Below are positions 54,758-64,000 of a stretch of DNA of 64,000 nucleotides, one piece after another; the first letter of the stretch is position 1; each line of letters opens with the position of its first letter. The translations under genes and the position numbers were made by a program. Source of the stretch: Diplonema papillatum (lineage: Eukaryota; Euglenozoa; Diplonemea; Diplonemida; Diplonemidae); the NCBI GenBank assembly GCA_030068145.1, contig JAPJBO010000304.1:124001-188000 (forward strand). The letters run 5' to 3'. The notes below the pieces were generated by a model that saw nothing but the letters and a program-made list of their open reading frames with translations, did no database searches and had not been told where the DNA came from.

Positions 54758-54929
54758 TTTCCCGGTCGAAGATAGTTTTCGAGGTTTGTTGCGTTTCGGG
54801 GTCTAATGTGCCCGAAAGTTGCGTTTTTTGCGGAGTTTCTCAGTATCTCGCGGTATTTGGCTTACCCCGGGTGAGTCGGGGGGGGTCCGGGGGGGCCTCC
54901 CCCCCGGGTACTGGCGCCGAACTTGCCAC

Positions 54930-55220
54930 CAGAACCCGAACTTTGCTTCGCCCGAACTTTGCTTCCCCCAGAACTTTGTTTCGCCCGAACTTAGCTTCAC
55001 CCGAACTTTGCTTCGCCCGAACTTAGCTTCGCCCGAACTCAGCTTCACCAGAACTTTGCTTCACCCGAACTTAGCTTCGCCCGAACTTTGTTTCGCCCGA
55101 ACTTTGTTTCGCCCGAACTTAGCTTCACTAGAACTTTGCTTCACCAGAACTTTGCTTCACCAGAACTTAGCATTGCCCGAACTTAGCTTCGCCCGAACTT
55201 TGCTGTTCCCCGAACTTTAA
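54930..55220. repeat. 16-bp minisatellite (TTCGCCCGAACTTTGC)
   Basis: About 17 variants of GAACTTTGCTTCGCCC/GAACTTAGCTTCACC. On the minus strand it follows an exon-like start (YVRSAKAGAWRDWRQQLKFG from about 55268), so the array seems to have grown in or next to an exon. Confidence 0.9.
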
Positions 55221-55229
55221 CTGCTGCCT

Positions 55230-55268
55230 CCAGTCTCGCCACGCGCCGGCCTTAGCCGAGCGCACGTA
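55230..55268 (-). CDS. Possible exon start truncated by a minisatellite
   Basis: Directly after an acceptor (CTTTCACTCTAAAAG, minus strand) the frame reads YVRSAKAGAWRDWRQQLKF and enters the 16-bp repeat. Thirteen or more codons of ordinary composition is too little to name a family. Confidence 0.25.
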
Positions 55269-55330
55269 CTTTTAGAGTGAAAGTTCGCTTAAGGATCCGG
55301 GGTTCGGAGTCTCCGGGATACCATCGTCGA
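55269..55330 (-). other. Shared intron 3' block
   Basis: Minus strand: GGTATCCCGGAGACTCCGAA, CCCCGGATCCTTAAGCGAAC, TTTCACTCTAAAAG, then the exon-like start. Close to the 17780 and 47917 examples in order and spacing. Confidence 0.6.
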
Positions 55331-55529
55331 AACGTCCTTAAAGGTATCGTATTCTTCTATGCACATTGTATCTGTGGTAGTATGCTTGTGGGTGTGTGTG
55401 TGTGCGTCTTTGTTGTCTACTGCCGATTATTTGACTTTTCATCCGGAGCGCGCTCGCATTTCCTATTTTTTCGTGCTTGCGTTTCTTAGACGCTTTTTTT
55501 TTTTGCGCGTACGTGTGTAAACCCTGTTT

Positions 55530-56655
55530 CGCCGAAGGCCCGCCGGTAGGCTGCTGAGCAGCGACCGGACCATTACAACGGCACCACGACGCGGGTCCGC
55601 CGGTATATACCATCAGGAACGGCGGCCTTCGGTCGCCGGCCGCAGCACGGAGACCGAACTGGCGGCGATGATGACGCTGTTGGCGACTGCGATGAGACGC
55701 TGGGCAATCGTCTCCCGATCGGGTGACGATTGACCGAAGGAAACAGAAGAGCGCGACGCAGTCCAGCAGTCAAAACTTGGAGACTCGGTGCACCGCACGC
55801 AGCTTTCCTGATCGATGAGATGTTGGACACGACGGAAGGTGGCGAGCGAATGGGGACGAATCGACCAACACTCTGAATAACCGTTGGAAACACTCTTGCA
55901 ACAGGTGGGTGGCTGTGTCGATGTCGGTGGTGTGGTGGGCTGGACATGCAGCAGTATGGCGACGAGTATGGATGCAAAGAGCAAAACATTCGCGGAGGAC
56001 GATTCCCATATCGGGATCGCCGAAGGCCCGCCGGTCAGGTAGGCTGCTGAGCAGCGACCGGACCATTACAACGGCACCACGACGCGGGTCCGCCGGTATA
56101 TACCATCAGGAACGGCGGCCTTCGGTCGCCGGCCGCACGAACTGGCGGCGATGACGACGATGTTGGCGACTGCGATGAGACGCTGGGCAATCGTCTCCGA
56201 TCGGGTGACGATTGACCGAAAGAAACAGAAGAGCGCGACGCAGTCCAGCAGTCAAAACTTGGAGACTCGGTGCACCGCACGCAGCTTTCCTGATCGACGA
56301 GATGTTGGACACGACGGAAGGTGGCGAGCGAATGGGGACGAATCGACCAACATCCTGAATAACCGTTGGAAACACTTTTGCAACAGTTGGTGGTGGTGGG
56401 CTGGACATGCAGCAGTATGGCGACGAGTATGGATGCGAAGAGCAGACATTCGCGGAGACGATTCCCATGACGGGATCTCCGACGGCCCGCCGGTCAGCCA
56501 GGCTGCTGAGCAGCGACCGGACCATTACAACGGCCACCACGACGCGCGGGTCCGCCGGTGTATATACACATCAGGAACGGCGTCCTTCGGTCGCCGGCCG
56601 CAGCACGGAGACCGAACTGGTGGCGATGATGACGCTGTTGGCGACTGCGATGGGG
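55530..56655. repeat. Tandem duplication of ~470 bp, two and a third copies
   Basis: CGAAGGCCCGCCGGTAGGCT to GCAGTATGGCGACGAGTATG is present at 55535-56015, 56018-56480 and in part at 56480-56650. Small indels differ between copies, including one extra CAC/GCG pair near 56537. Frames in the units shift between copies, so no gene is called. Confidence 0.85.
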
Positions 56656-56684
56656 GGGGGGGGAATCGGTAAGTTTTGTGTCGT

Positions 56685-56751
56685 GCGCTGCCAACTACTA
56701 ATTATTGGTGTCGCGCCAACAATGCATTGTTAACCACAAGAAATGACACAC
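56685..56751 (-). repeat. Partial TTAACAATGCATTGTT element at the 5' end of an intron
   Basis: Follows the donor of the coiled-coil exon by only ~15 nt: GTGTGTCATTTCTTGTGG then TTAACAATGCATTGTTGG and TAATTAGTAGTTGGCAGCG. Confidence 0.65.
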
Positions 56752-57146
56752 CTCGGCATAGTGGCGCTCGACCTCCGCCGACTTCTCGTTGTGCCGCTGC
56801 TGCTCGATGAGCAGCTGTTCCCGGAGGCGCGAGGCGATCTGCTGCAGGTCGAACACCTCGGCTTGGTACCTCGACGCCTCTCTCTCCAGTTCCAGCGCGT
56901 GCGTCGCGTGGTCGGCGGCCTTCGCCCGCTCTCGCTCGGCGTCCTGCTTGGCGCGCTGGCACAGCCCCCTGAGCTGCGCGAGCTCGGCGACGAACGTTTC
57001 GCCCTTCTTCTTCTCCGTGACCAGGTCCTGCTGCAGCAGCCTGTTCTCGGCCGCCAGGCTCTCGGAACGCCGCGCCTCCTCTGCCAGCTGGCGGGCGTGG
57101 ACCGTCTTCTGCCTCTGCATCTCTTCAGCCAGCGTGGCTACGGTGT
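56752..57146 (-). CDS. Coiled-coil protein, internal exon
   Basis: Acceptor CCCACACCGGCAG, then TVATLAEEMQRQKTVHARQL, AAENRLLQQDLVTEKKKGET, CQRAKQDAERERAKAADHAT, RLREQLLIEQQRHNEKSAEV, ending HYAE at the donor GCCGAG-GTGTGT (phase 0; enters with 1 nt owed). Heptad-like Leu/Ala spacing with dense Glu/Lys/Arg over its whole 131 codons indicates a continuous coiled coil, as in cytoskeletal or flagellar proteins. Such sequence cannot be assigned to a family. Neighbouring exons are not visible; to the left lies the 470-bp duplication. Confidence 0.65.
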
Positions 57147-57349
57147 CTGCCGGTGTGGGAAACCGTGGTCAACTTCAAGAATAACCCAAATAAAAGAACA
57201 GGCACCGGAGCACCAGGGCTTACGCTCCGTTTTCGGTCTCAGAGAAAATACGTGTGGTCCACGTGTGGGCGCTTTAAGGTTCGAAGGGAAGAAAAAAAAA
57301 AGAAAAAGAAAAAAGAAAAAAGACCGTTCCTGGTCCAGGAACGTGACGG

Positions 57350-57595
57350 TCAACCACAGCTTGCAAAGCTTGAGTCGGAGGCAGCACAGTGCCACAACCC
57401 CGTCCGCTTTGCCCTGTGGCTGACCGTCTCGACGAGCTTGTGTTCAGCGCAAGCGCCAAGCCCCAAGGTGCGCCACGCCTTGATGCTTTAGTTTGGGAAA
57501 TCGGTAGCCACTTGACCCGTAGGCCCGTGGCTCTGCAGTACCGCCGAACACGTGAAGCTTGGCTCCCGTGTAGCAGGCTTTCCCTGGTACCTAAG
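57350..57595 (-). repeat. Dispersed ~250-bp repeat, inverted copy
   Basis: Complement of 31617-31870 (GAGTCGGAGGCAGCACAGTG, TTTGGGAAATCGGTAGCCAC, AACACGTGAAGCTTGGCTCC). Confidence 0.9.
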
Positions 57596-57922
57596 GTTCG
57601 AGGGGGAAAAAAAAAACCTTTCCCCTTATGTGCGACGGCAAAAAAAAATAGCGTCGCTGCAGCGGTTTAACCAGAACACATGTAAGTTAAATCGCGCAAA
57701 CAAAACTAATTGCTCGTGCTCCGCAGGGCTTACGCTCCACGTGTGGAACGTGTGGATTTCCACACGTTAATTCTTTTTGGATTTTGTTCCCCCACGTGTG
57801 GATCCACAGGTACCACATGTGGATTTTGATTTATTGGTCCACATGCAGGGGAGTCTAGGCCCAGGTGTCGGCAAGTCAGTACTGTCTCCAGGGAAGCAGA
57901 AATTGGTTGTCGCAAAAAACTC

Positions 57923-58130
57923 GTGGGGCTGCCTTGTGCTTAATTTCGACGGAGTCTAGCAAGCAGGGGGAGAAAGGTCCTTGTTTGTTGAGCGCTTACG
58001 CCCGCCACTAAACCCAGATTTACCTGTGTTTCGCGTGGGCTACAGCACACTTACCTCCATAGGAACATTGTTGCGATAGTCGGCATGCTGGCAGTCACCT
58101 CGAGTATTTCCTACAAAGCAGGTGCTGATG
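57923..58130 (+). repeat. AAATACTCGAGG-family repeat, partial
   Basis: CGTGGGGCTGCCTTGTGCTT, ACCCAGATTTACCTGTGTTT, CCTACAAAGCAGGTGCTGAT. Short inverted and direct pieces of its end follow at 58415-58560 (CACCTGCTTTGTAGGAAATG). Confidence 0.75.
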
Positions 58131-58183
58131 TAGTAGTAGTAGTATGTGTCGTCTGCCGAAGCAGCCGGAGACAGCAGGCGCAG

Positions 58184-58364
58184 GGGGCAGGTCTTGCTCT
58201 ACGTTTCTCTTCTTCATGGAGACGTGCAGGCCGACGGGTGGTTTCGGCGGCGACGACGGCGGCGTCCCGTGGAACAGCAGCCGCAGGGCGCACGAATCCC
58301 CTCGCGGCAGACCTTCGAGCACTTCGGCGCCGCCGCCTAGCTCGCACAACACATTGAAGGGCAA
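58184..58364 (-). pseudogene. Copy of the C-terminal part of the Gln-rich exon
   Basis: EVLEGLPRGDSCALRLLFHG then TPPSSPPKPPVGLHVSMKKR parallels AVEGLPRGDPCALRLLFHGT ... PPVGLPSED in the exon at 58593-59730, then differs (NVEQDLPPAPAVSG). It could be the genuine following exon in a protein with a repeated segment, but the lack of an acceptor at the start of similarity favours another exon-end copy. Confidence 0.6.
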
Positions 58365-58592
58365 CCCGCAAGATTGCTAGGACTAATGGGTTCCCCCCCA
58401 AGAAAGAAACCCCGTATAAGCACCTGCTTTGTAGGAAATGACCCTGCTGTCTTCAAGTATCTTCTACAAGCAGGTGCTTGTACAAAATTAAATATATACG
58501 AAATGACCCTGCTGTCCTCAAGTATCTACGAAGCAGGTTCTTATATACAAAGAAAAAGAGCAATCGCGCCCAGGCAACACACACACACACAC

Positions 58593-59730
58593 CTCCGCGC
58601 GCTGAAAACGGAGCAGCAGACGCTGCGGCCGAGCTCAGGTTCGGGTCTTCCGAGGGGAGGCCGACGGGCGGTTTCGGCGGCGACGGCGGCGGCGTCCCGT
58701 GGAACAGCAGCCGCAGGGCGCACGGATCCCCTCGCGGCAGACCTTCGACCGCTGGCGGGCCAGCGGCGCCGCCGCCGTACGCGTGCGCCGGCGGAGCGGC
58801 GCCGACGAGCGACTCGCCGCCCGGAGACGTGCTCGCGCTCTGCGCGGCGGCGAACGGCGTGTCGACCGCGGGGCACTGCCGTAGCTGCTGCTGCTGATGA
58901 TGATGCTGCTGCTCCTGGTCGGGTTGCCTCTGGTGCTGCGACGGTTCGTGCCCGTAAACGGTCGGCGGATGGTGCTGCTGCTGCTGCTGCTGCAGCTCCT
59001 GCTGCGACGGCTCGTTCCCGTAATCGGCCGGCGGATGGTGCCGCTGCTGCTGTTGCTGCTGCCGATGCTGCTGCGGCTGCTGCCAACGCTGGTATTCTTG
59101 GCGGTGCTGCTGCTGCTGTTCCTGCTCCTGCTGCTGGTAGAGGCGCTGGCTGCACTCCAGCTGGCACTCCTGAGGCTGCTGCTGCTGTTGGTAAAGTCGC
59201 TGCGCCGGCAGGGGTTCTTGATGGTGTTCCTGCTGCTGCTGCTGCTGCTGCTGCTGGTACAGGTGCTGCTGGTTGCGAGTTGGCTCCTGCGGCTGCGACG
59301 AGGGGTCGAAAGGCGCGACGTCGCCAGGTGCCAGCCTCACGAAGCACGAGGCGAAGTGCACGGACAGCGGCCACTGGGACCTGGGGGACGGGTCCACACT
59401 GGCCACGACCCCCAGCGCCCCGATGGGCAAGTGGTCTCCATCGGGCCACGTCACGGACTGGTGGAAGCGGCCGCCTCCTACAAACTGGACAGGCAGTCCA
59501 GGGCACAGCAGGTGATCGGAGGTTGGCTTTGCTCTGGCGGCGGCAGGCCCGTCGGCCTTGCCGGCTGACGAGGGCGTGGACAGGGACCTCCGGCGCGCTT
59601 CTGCCTTCGCTGCGCCTTCTCGGTCTTGCGACGTGCCGCCCGAGATGCTGCCGCCGGCCGGTGACGCCCTCGCCAGGACCTGGACGCTGGGCGACCCCGA
59701 CCGTGTGGGCGGAACACTGGCTTCGTACAT
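58593..59730 (-). CDS. Gln-rich protein, first exon
   Basis: ATG at 59730: MYEASVPPTRSGSPSVQVLA. A Ser/Ala-rich N-terminus is followed by a compact segment with few low-complexity runs (LCPGLPVQFVGGGRFHQSVT, DHLPIGALGVVASVDPSPRS, FASCFVRLAPGDVAPFD; about residues 80-150) that looks like a small folded domain. Then comes a ~150-residue Gln/His/Pro tract with repeated RLYQQQ and HHPP(A/T)(D/V)YG(N/H)EPSQ, then a Pro/Gly/Ala C-terminus. 379 codons plus 1 nt to the donor (GCGGAG then GTGTGTGTG). The frame stays open far upstream through the 126-bp array, but the ATG at the array's edge is the likely start. Gln-rich tracts suggest assembly or condensate behaviour; role unknown. Confidence 0.6.
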
Positions 59731-61818
59731 CGTCAGAACTCCATACACACACTCCCACCCTTTCCTTGTCCACCCCTGCTGCTGAAAAAAGTGAGCTGGT
59801 TTCCAGATGTCTAGACTGCTTCCAATTTTAAGAAGCCGGCAACTTCCGTCAGAACTCCATGCACACCCTTCCACACCCTCCCACCCTTTCCTTGTCCTCC
59901 CCTGCTGCTGAAAAAAGTGAGCTGGTTTCCAGATGTCTAGACTGCTTCCAATTTTAAGAAGCCGGCAACTTCCGTCAGAACTCCATGCACACCCTTCCAC
60001 ACCCTCCCACCCCTTCCTTGTCCTCCCCTGCTGCTGAAAAAAGTGAGCTGGTTTCCAGATGTCTAGACTGCTTCCAATTTTAAGAAGCCGGCAACTTCCG
60101 TCAGAACTCCATGCACACCCTTCCACACCCTCCCACCCCTTCCTTGTCCTCCCCTGCTGCTGAAAAAAGTGAGCTGGTTTCCAGATGTCTAGACTGCTTC
60201 CAATTTTAAGAAGCCGGCAACTTCCGTCAGAACTCCATGCACACCCTTCCACACCCTCCCACCCCTTCCTTGTCCTCCCCTGCTGCTGAAAAAAGTGAGC
60301 TGGTTTCCAGATGTCTAGACTGCTTCCAATTTTAAGAAGCCGGCAACTTCCGTCAGAACTCCATGCACACCCTTCCACACCCTCCCACCCCTTCCTTGTC
60401 CTCCCCTGCTGCTGAAAAAAGTGAGCTGGTTTCCAGATGTCTAGACTGCTTCCAATTTTAAGAAGCCGGCAACTTCCGTCAGAACTCCATGCACACCCTT
60501 CCACACCCTCCCACCCCTTCCTTGTCCTCCCCTGCTGCTGAAAAAAGTGAGCTGGTTTCCAGATGTCTAGACTGCTTCCAATTTTAAGAAGCCGGCAACT
60601 TCCGTCAGAACTCCATGCACACCCTTCCACACCCTCCCACCCCTTCCTTGTCCTCCCCTGCTGCTGAAAAAAGTGAGCTGGTTTCCAGATGTCTAGACTG
60701 CTTCCAATTTTAAGAAGCCGGCAACTTCCGTCAGAACTCCATGCACACCCTTCCACACCCTCCCACCCCTTCCTTGTCCTCCCCTGCTGCTGAAAAAAGT
60801 GAGCTGGTTTCCAGATGTCTAGACTGCTTCCAATTTTAAGAAGCCGGCAACTTCCGTCAGAACTCCATGCACACCCTTCCACACCCTCCCACCCTTTCCT
60901 TGTCCTCCCCTGCTGCTGAAAAAAGTGAGCTGGTTTCCAGATGTCTAGACTGCTTCCAATTTTAAGAAGCCGGCAACTTCCGTCAGAACTCCATGCACAC
61001 CCTTCCACACCCTCCCACCCCTTCCTTGTCCTCCCCTGCTGCTGAAAAAAGTGAGCTGGTTTCCAGATGTCTAGACTGCTTCCAATTTTAAGAAGCCGGC
61101 AACTTCCGTCAGAACTCCATGCACACCCTTCCACACCCTCCCACCCCTTCCTTGTCCTCCCCTGCTGCTGAAAAAAGTGAGCTGGTTTCCAGATGTCTAG
61201 ACTGCTTCCAATTTTAAGAAGCCGGCAACTTCCGTCAGAACTCCATGCAAAAAGTGAGCTGGTTTCCAGATGTCTAGACTGCTTCCAATTTTAAGAAGCC
61301 GGCAACTTCCGTCAGAACTCCATGCACACCCTTCCACACCCTCCCACCCTTTCCTTGTCCTCCCCTGCTGCTGAAAAAAGTGAGCTGGTTTCCAGATGTC
61401 TAGACTGCTTCCAATTTTAAGAAGCCGGCAACTTCCGTCAGAACTCCATGCACACCCTTCCACACCCTCCCACCCCTTCCTTGTCCTCCCCTGCTGCTGA
61501 AAAAAGTGAGCTGGTTTCCAGATGTCTAGACTGCTTCCAATTTTAAGAAGCCGGCAACTTCCGTCAGAACTCCATGCACACCCTTCCACACCCTCCCACC
61601 CCTTCCTTGTCCTCCCCTGCTGCTGAAAAAAGTGAGCTGGTTTCCAGATGTCTAGACTGCTTCCAATTTTAAGAAGCCGGCAACTTCCGTCAGAACTCCA
61701 TGCACACCCTTCCACACCCTTCCACCCTTTCCTTGTCCTCCCCTGCTGCTGAAAAAAGTGAGCTGGTTTCCAGATGTCTAGACTGCTTCCAATTTTAAGA
61801 AGCCGGCAACTTCCTTGT
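59722..61818. repeat. 126-bp satellite, about 16-17 copies, one internally deleted
   Basis: GTCAGAACTCCATGCACACC recurs every 126 bp (59848, 59974, 60100 and on). One unit near 61240 lacks ~60 bp. Copies are nearly identical apart from CCCTTTCC/CCCCTTCC. The period is a multiple of three, so a 42-residue repeat (RLLKIGSSLDIWKPAHFFQQ core) is open on the minus strand for most of it and runs into the Gln-rich gene. With no start signal at the far end and a deletion that shifts frame, coding is possible but not shown. Confidence 0.95.
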
Positions 61819-61953
61819 ACGAACGCTGTGTTCTTCGTGTTGCCGTCGAACCCTTTCCGCGTTCCGCCTGCTGCCTATACAGTGCTGGGTTCTGACTGTT
61901 TGGACAGCAGTCCAGAGGAATGCGTGGGTTGCTCAGGGCAGGGCGGGCTGGAT

Positions 61954-61954
<1 letters not shown>

Positions 61955-61989
<35 letters not shown>

Positions 61990-62290
61990 TTACCCTACTG
62001 ATGGAGAGAAAGCCCATCGGGCCAGCGCATTCCGACAGCAATATGGGGTAGTACGAGGGGAACTCCCGTTTCTAGTCCCTGGTATCTACGGTTGTTCGAT
62101 CGGACAGTGCCCTGATGCTACCACTGGATGGATTGTGGCTGAGCGCTTCTGAGCCAGAACCCAGTCTAGAGGAATGCGTGAGTTACTCAGGGCACATCGG
62201 ATTTGTCGGGCCACGACTAGCTTATGCGAACGGCAACTTCCAAATTCACATCCAGATTCCGTGTCTCCAACCGGGTCTATACGAGTTCGA
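61955..62290 (+). rRNA. Large-subunit rRNA, 3' end (domain VI) fragment
   Basis: GAGCTGGGTTTAGACCGTCG followed by TGAGACAGGTTGGTTTTACC and CTACTGATGG is almost identical to the universal eukaryotic 28S block. Then AGTACGAGGGGAAC aligns with the sarcin-ricin loop, GATGCTACCACTGGATGGAT with the next conserved block and GGCTGAGCGCTTCTGAGCCA with the 3'-terminal one. The rest of LSU is absent: the 126-bp satellite begins ~140 bp upstream. The loop reads GAGG where GAGA is expected, which should harm a working ribosome, yet the stem around it (GGGGT/ACTCCC) has compensating pairs. It is either a separate LSU segment (fragmented LSU is known in Euglenozoa) or a decaying rDNA copy. Strand is opposite to the neighbouring genes. 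Confidence 0.75.
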
Positions 62291-62705
62291 ATGGACCGGC
62301 GGGCGCAACGCACTGAGGAGCCCTGTTGTTCCCAGGGTTTGAACCTTATGGCCGGTTCCTACGGTTATCTCCTGGTTCGGTTCGGATATGGCGAGGCCTC
62401 GCGTCGACGCCGCGCAACGCACTGAGGAACCCTGTTGTTCCCAGGGTTTGAACCTTATGGCCGGTTCCTACGGTTATCTCCTGGTCCGGTTCGGATATGG
62501 CGAGGCCTCGCGTCGACGCCGCGCAACGAACTGAGGAGCCTTGTTGTTCCCAGGGTTTGAACCTTATGGCCGGTTCCTACGGTTATCTCCTGGTCCGGTT
62601 CGGATATGGCGAGGCCTCGCGTCGACGCCGCGCAACGCGTCGCTGGCGGCGCCGTCGACGCCGGTCAACGGCGCGCTCGGCGGGCTCGGGTCGCCGCCGG
62701 CCCCC
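62290..62705. repeat. 119-bp tandem repeat, three copies, following the rRNA fragment
   Basis: CGCAACGCACTGAGGAGCCC ... GGTTTGAACCTTATGGCCGG ... CGGATATGGCGAGGCCTCGC repeats at about 62307, 62417 and 62526 (~110-119 bp apart). It begins where LSU similarity fades, so it may be derived from the rRNA 3' flank. Confidence 0.8.
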
Positions 62706-62940
62706 AAGGGTAGCAAATTTGTTGCATTAGTGTGTGGGCCTTTGAAGCGTGGATGATGCCTCTCGCGCTGCTCCCCTTGAGGTTCCTGGCTCATGCCAAA
62801 GCGCCGCCGCCCGGGTAAAGGGGTTGCGGCATCAGGCGTGGGCCAGGGCCAGGGAGGCTGGTCGGAGGGGTCACCACCCACCAAATTTGTTGCATTAGTG
62901 TGATTGCCAGGCCTTCGACTACCCTGAGCAACGCACAAAC
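62705..62940. repeat. AAATTTGTTGCATTAGTGTG repeat, two copies
   Basis: At 62712 and 62882. The second continues ATTGCCAGGCCTTCGACTAC as does the copy at 12695. These are the sequences that cut off the ankyrin pseudogene at 12.7 kb. Confidence 0.75.
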
Positions 62941-63190
62941 CAAGGGTAAGTGTCGGCGTCTTCGGACAACGTCCTTGCTCCCGCTGGCCTGACGTGGTTA
63001 AACGCTCGCAGGCTCATGTCAGACACAGCGATCTTCTACCCGTCTTGAAACACGGACCAAGGAGTCTAACACGAGTGCGAGGCTTAGGGTGTCAAACCCA
63101 CAAGCCGCACTGAAAGGGAGATGTGCCAATCCTTGAGGACGCAGCACAGCCCGATCCTGATTTACTGGAAAGGGATTTGCTGTAGCTCAC

Positions 63191-63351
63191 GTCGAGCGTC
63201 GACGGCTCGTCGCCGCAGCTGCGGACACAGACGAACGCGTCGCAGTGCGCGGACTCGCACTTGCCGGGGACGCACCGGCAGCGGGGCCAAATGCTGTTGA
63301 CCATACTCCGCTTCATCCGCTCCACGCTCAGGCGGCCGAGGTCGATCTCGA
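63191..63351 (-). CDS. Cys-rich exon, unknown protein
   Basis: Between an acceptor (GTGTACTTAAG) and a donor (CTCGAC then GTGAGC) the minus strand reads EIDLGRLSVERMKRSMVNSI, WPRCRCVPGKCESAHCDAFV, CVRSCGDEPSTLD. Six or seven Cys in 25 residues suggest a disulfide-rich or zinc-binding knot. Upstream (about 63400-63500) another protein-like stretch (GDGQKLMLRGDKPPIRLRPI) may be the preceding exon. Family not recognised. Confidence 0.45.
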
Positions 63352-63502
63352 CTTAAGTACACTTGTTGGGACCCGAAAGATGGTGAACTATGCCTGGATA
63401 GGACGAAGCCGGATGGGCGGCTTGTCTCCCCGCAACATGAGCTTCTGCCCGTCGCCGTCGTCGGGTGCTGACGCCGTCGCGCCGGTACTTGATCTCGCTC
63501 AA

Positions 63503-64000
63503 GTCATCAGACTTTAGTCAGACTTTAGTCAGACTTTAGTCAGACTTTAGTCAGACTTTAGTCAGACTTTAGTCAGACTGTAGTCAGACTGTAGTCAGAC
63601 TTTAGTCAGACTTTAGTCAGACTGTAGTCAGACTGTAGTCAGACTTTAGTCAGACTTTAGTCAGACTTTAGTCAGACTTTAGTCAGACTTTAGTCAGACT
63701 TTAGTCAGACTTTAGTCAGACTTTAGTCAGACTTTAGTCAGACTTTAGTCAGACTTTAGTCAGACTTTAGTCAGACTTTAGTCAGACTGTAGTCAGACTG
63801 TAGTCAGACTTTAGTCAGACTGTAGTCAGACTTTAGTCAGACTTTAGTCAGACTTTAGTCAGACTTTAGTCAGACTTTAGTCAGACTTTAGTCAGACTTT
63901 AGTCAGACTTTAGTCAGACTTTAGTCAGACTTTAGTCAGACTTTAGTCAGACTTTAGTCAGACTTTAGTCAGACTTTAGTCAGACTTTAGTCAGACTGTA
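63503..64000. repeat. 11-bp satellite (TAGTCAGACTT), at least 45 copies, runs off the window
   Basis: Perfect head-to-tail 11-mers with one variable base (GACTTTAG or GACTGTAG). The G variant occurs in small clusters. Not a known telomere repeat. It begins directly after a protein-like stretch at 63.4-63.5 kb. Confidence 0.97.

Noticed and set aside
63503-64000. Telomere
   Set aside because: The 11-bp unit TAGTCAGACTT is not a known telomere motif, and protein-like sequence continues on only one side because the window ends. No G-strand run characteristic of telomeres.

Overview
The window is nuclear DNA of a GC-rich, repeat-dense, intron-bearing eukaryote. It has GT-AG introns, a spliceosomal cyclophilin (CWC27), large mucin-like and low-complexity proteins, a eukaryotic-type LSU rRNA 3' fragment and a tyrosine-recombinase mobile element. 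Three features point, by inference only, to a euglenozoan and most likely a diplonemid. One protein carries the repeated 'Q..xV.R(L/V)(Y/F)....' motif that I associate with conserved trypanosomatid proteins. The recognisable multi-residue genes from 8 to 63.4 kb lie almost without exception on the minus strand. The intron-rich, repeat-swollen layout also fits. I cannot confirm the species.

Layout. 0-5.2 kb: plus-strand exons, including zinc-ribbon-like Cys clusters and a 518-residue unknown protein whose family has a second, broken copy at 27.7-28.0 kb. 5.2-7.9 kb: gene-free repeats at a probable strand switch. 7.9-11.1 kb: CWC27 plus partial copies of both ends of its exon. 12-13.5 kb: broken ankyrin-repeat gene and a short fragment. 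15-16.1 kb: 125-bp satellite. 16.6-20.1 kb: a two-exon repeat-motif gene with copies of both exons beside it. 20.7-22.6 kb: Asn/Gly/Ser-repeat protein. 23-28.8 kb: dispersed repeats and MITEs. 28.9-30.5 kb: tyrosine-recombinase element with a Gag-like partner ORF. 31.6-47.4 kb: one 3-exon gene, which I could join in frame, encoding a 3054-residue secreted/type I membrane protein: signal peptide, many beta-sandwich (PLAT-like) modules, Thr/Pro/Ser mucin stalk, EGF-like knot, transmembrane helix and tail. 48-54.4 kb: SAM-domain gene and tandem repeats. 54.7-57.1 kb: tRNA-like sequence, repeats and a coiled-coil exon. 58-61.8 kb: Gln-rich protein gene abutting a 126-bp array. 61.9-62.7 kb: LSU rRNA 3' fragment. 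63.2 kb: Cys-rich exon. 63.5 kb to the end: 11-bp satellite.

Two patterns unify the window. First, many introns and 5' leaders end in a shared block of up to about 100 nt whose core resembles AAGCGAACTTCAACTCTAAA followed by AG and the exon; this looks like a spreading intron-borne repeat (introner-like). Second, at least six genes are flanked by tandem or partial copies of one exon end together with its splice site. In the giant membrane-protein gene this amounts to six near-identical extra acceptor exons, each ending in a stop codon, inside a 5-kb intron. They could act as alternative terminal exons that release soluble, truncated forms.
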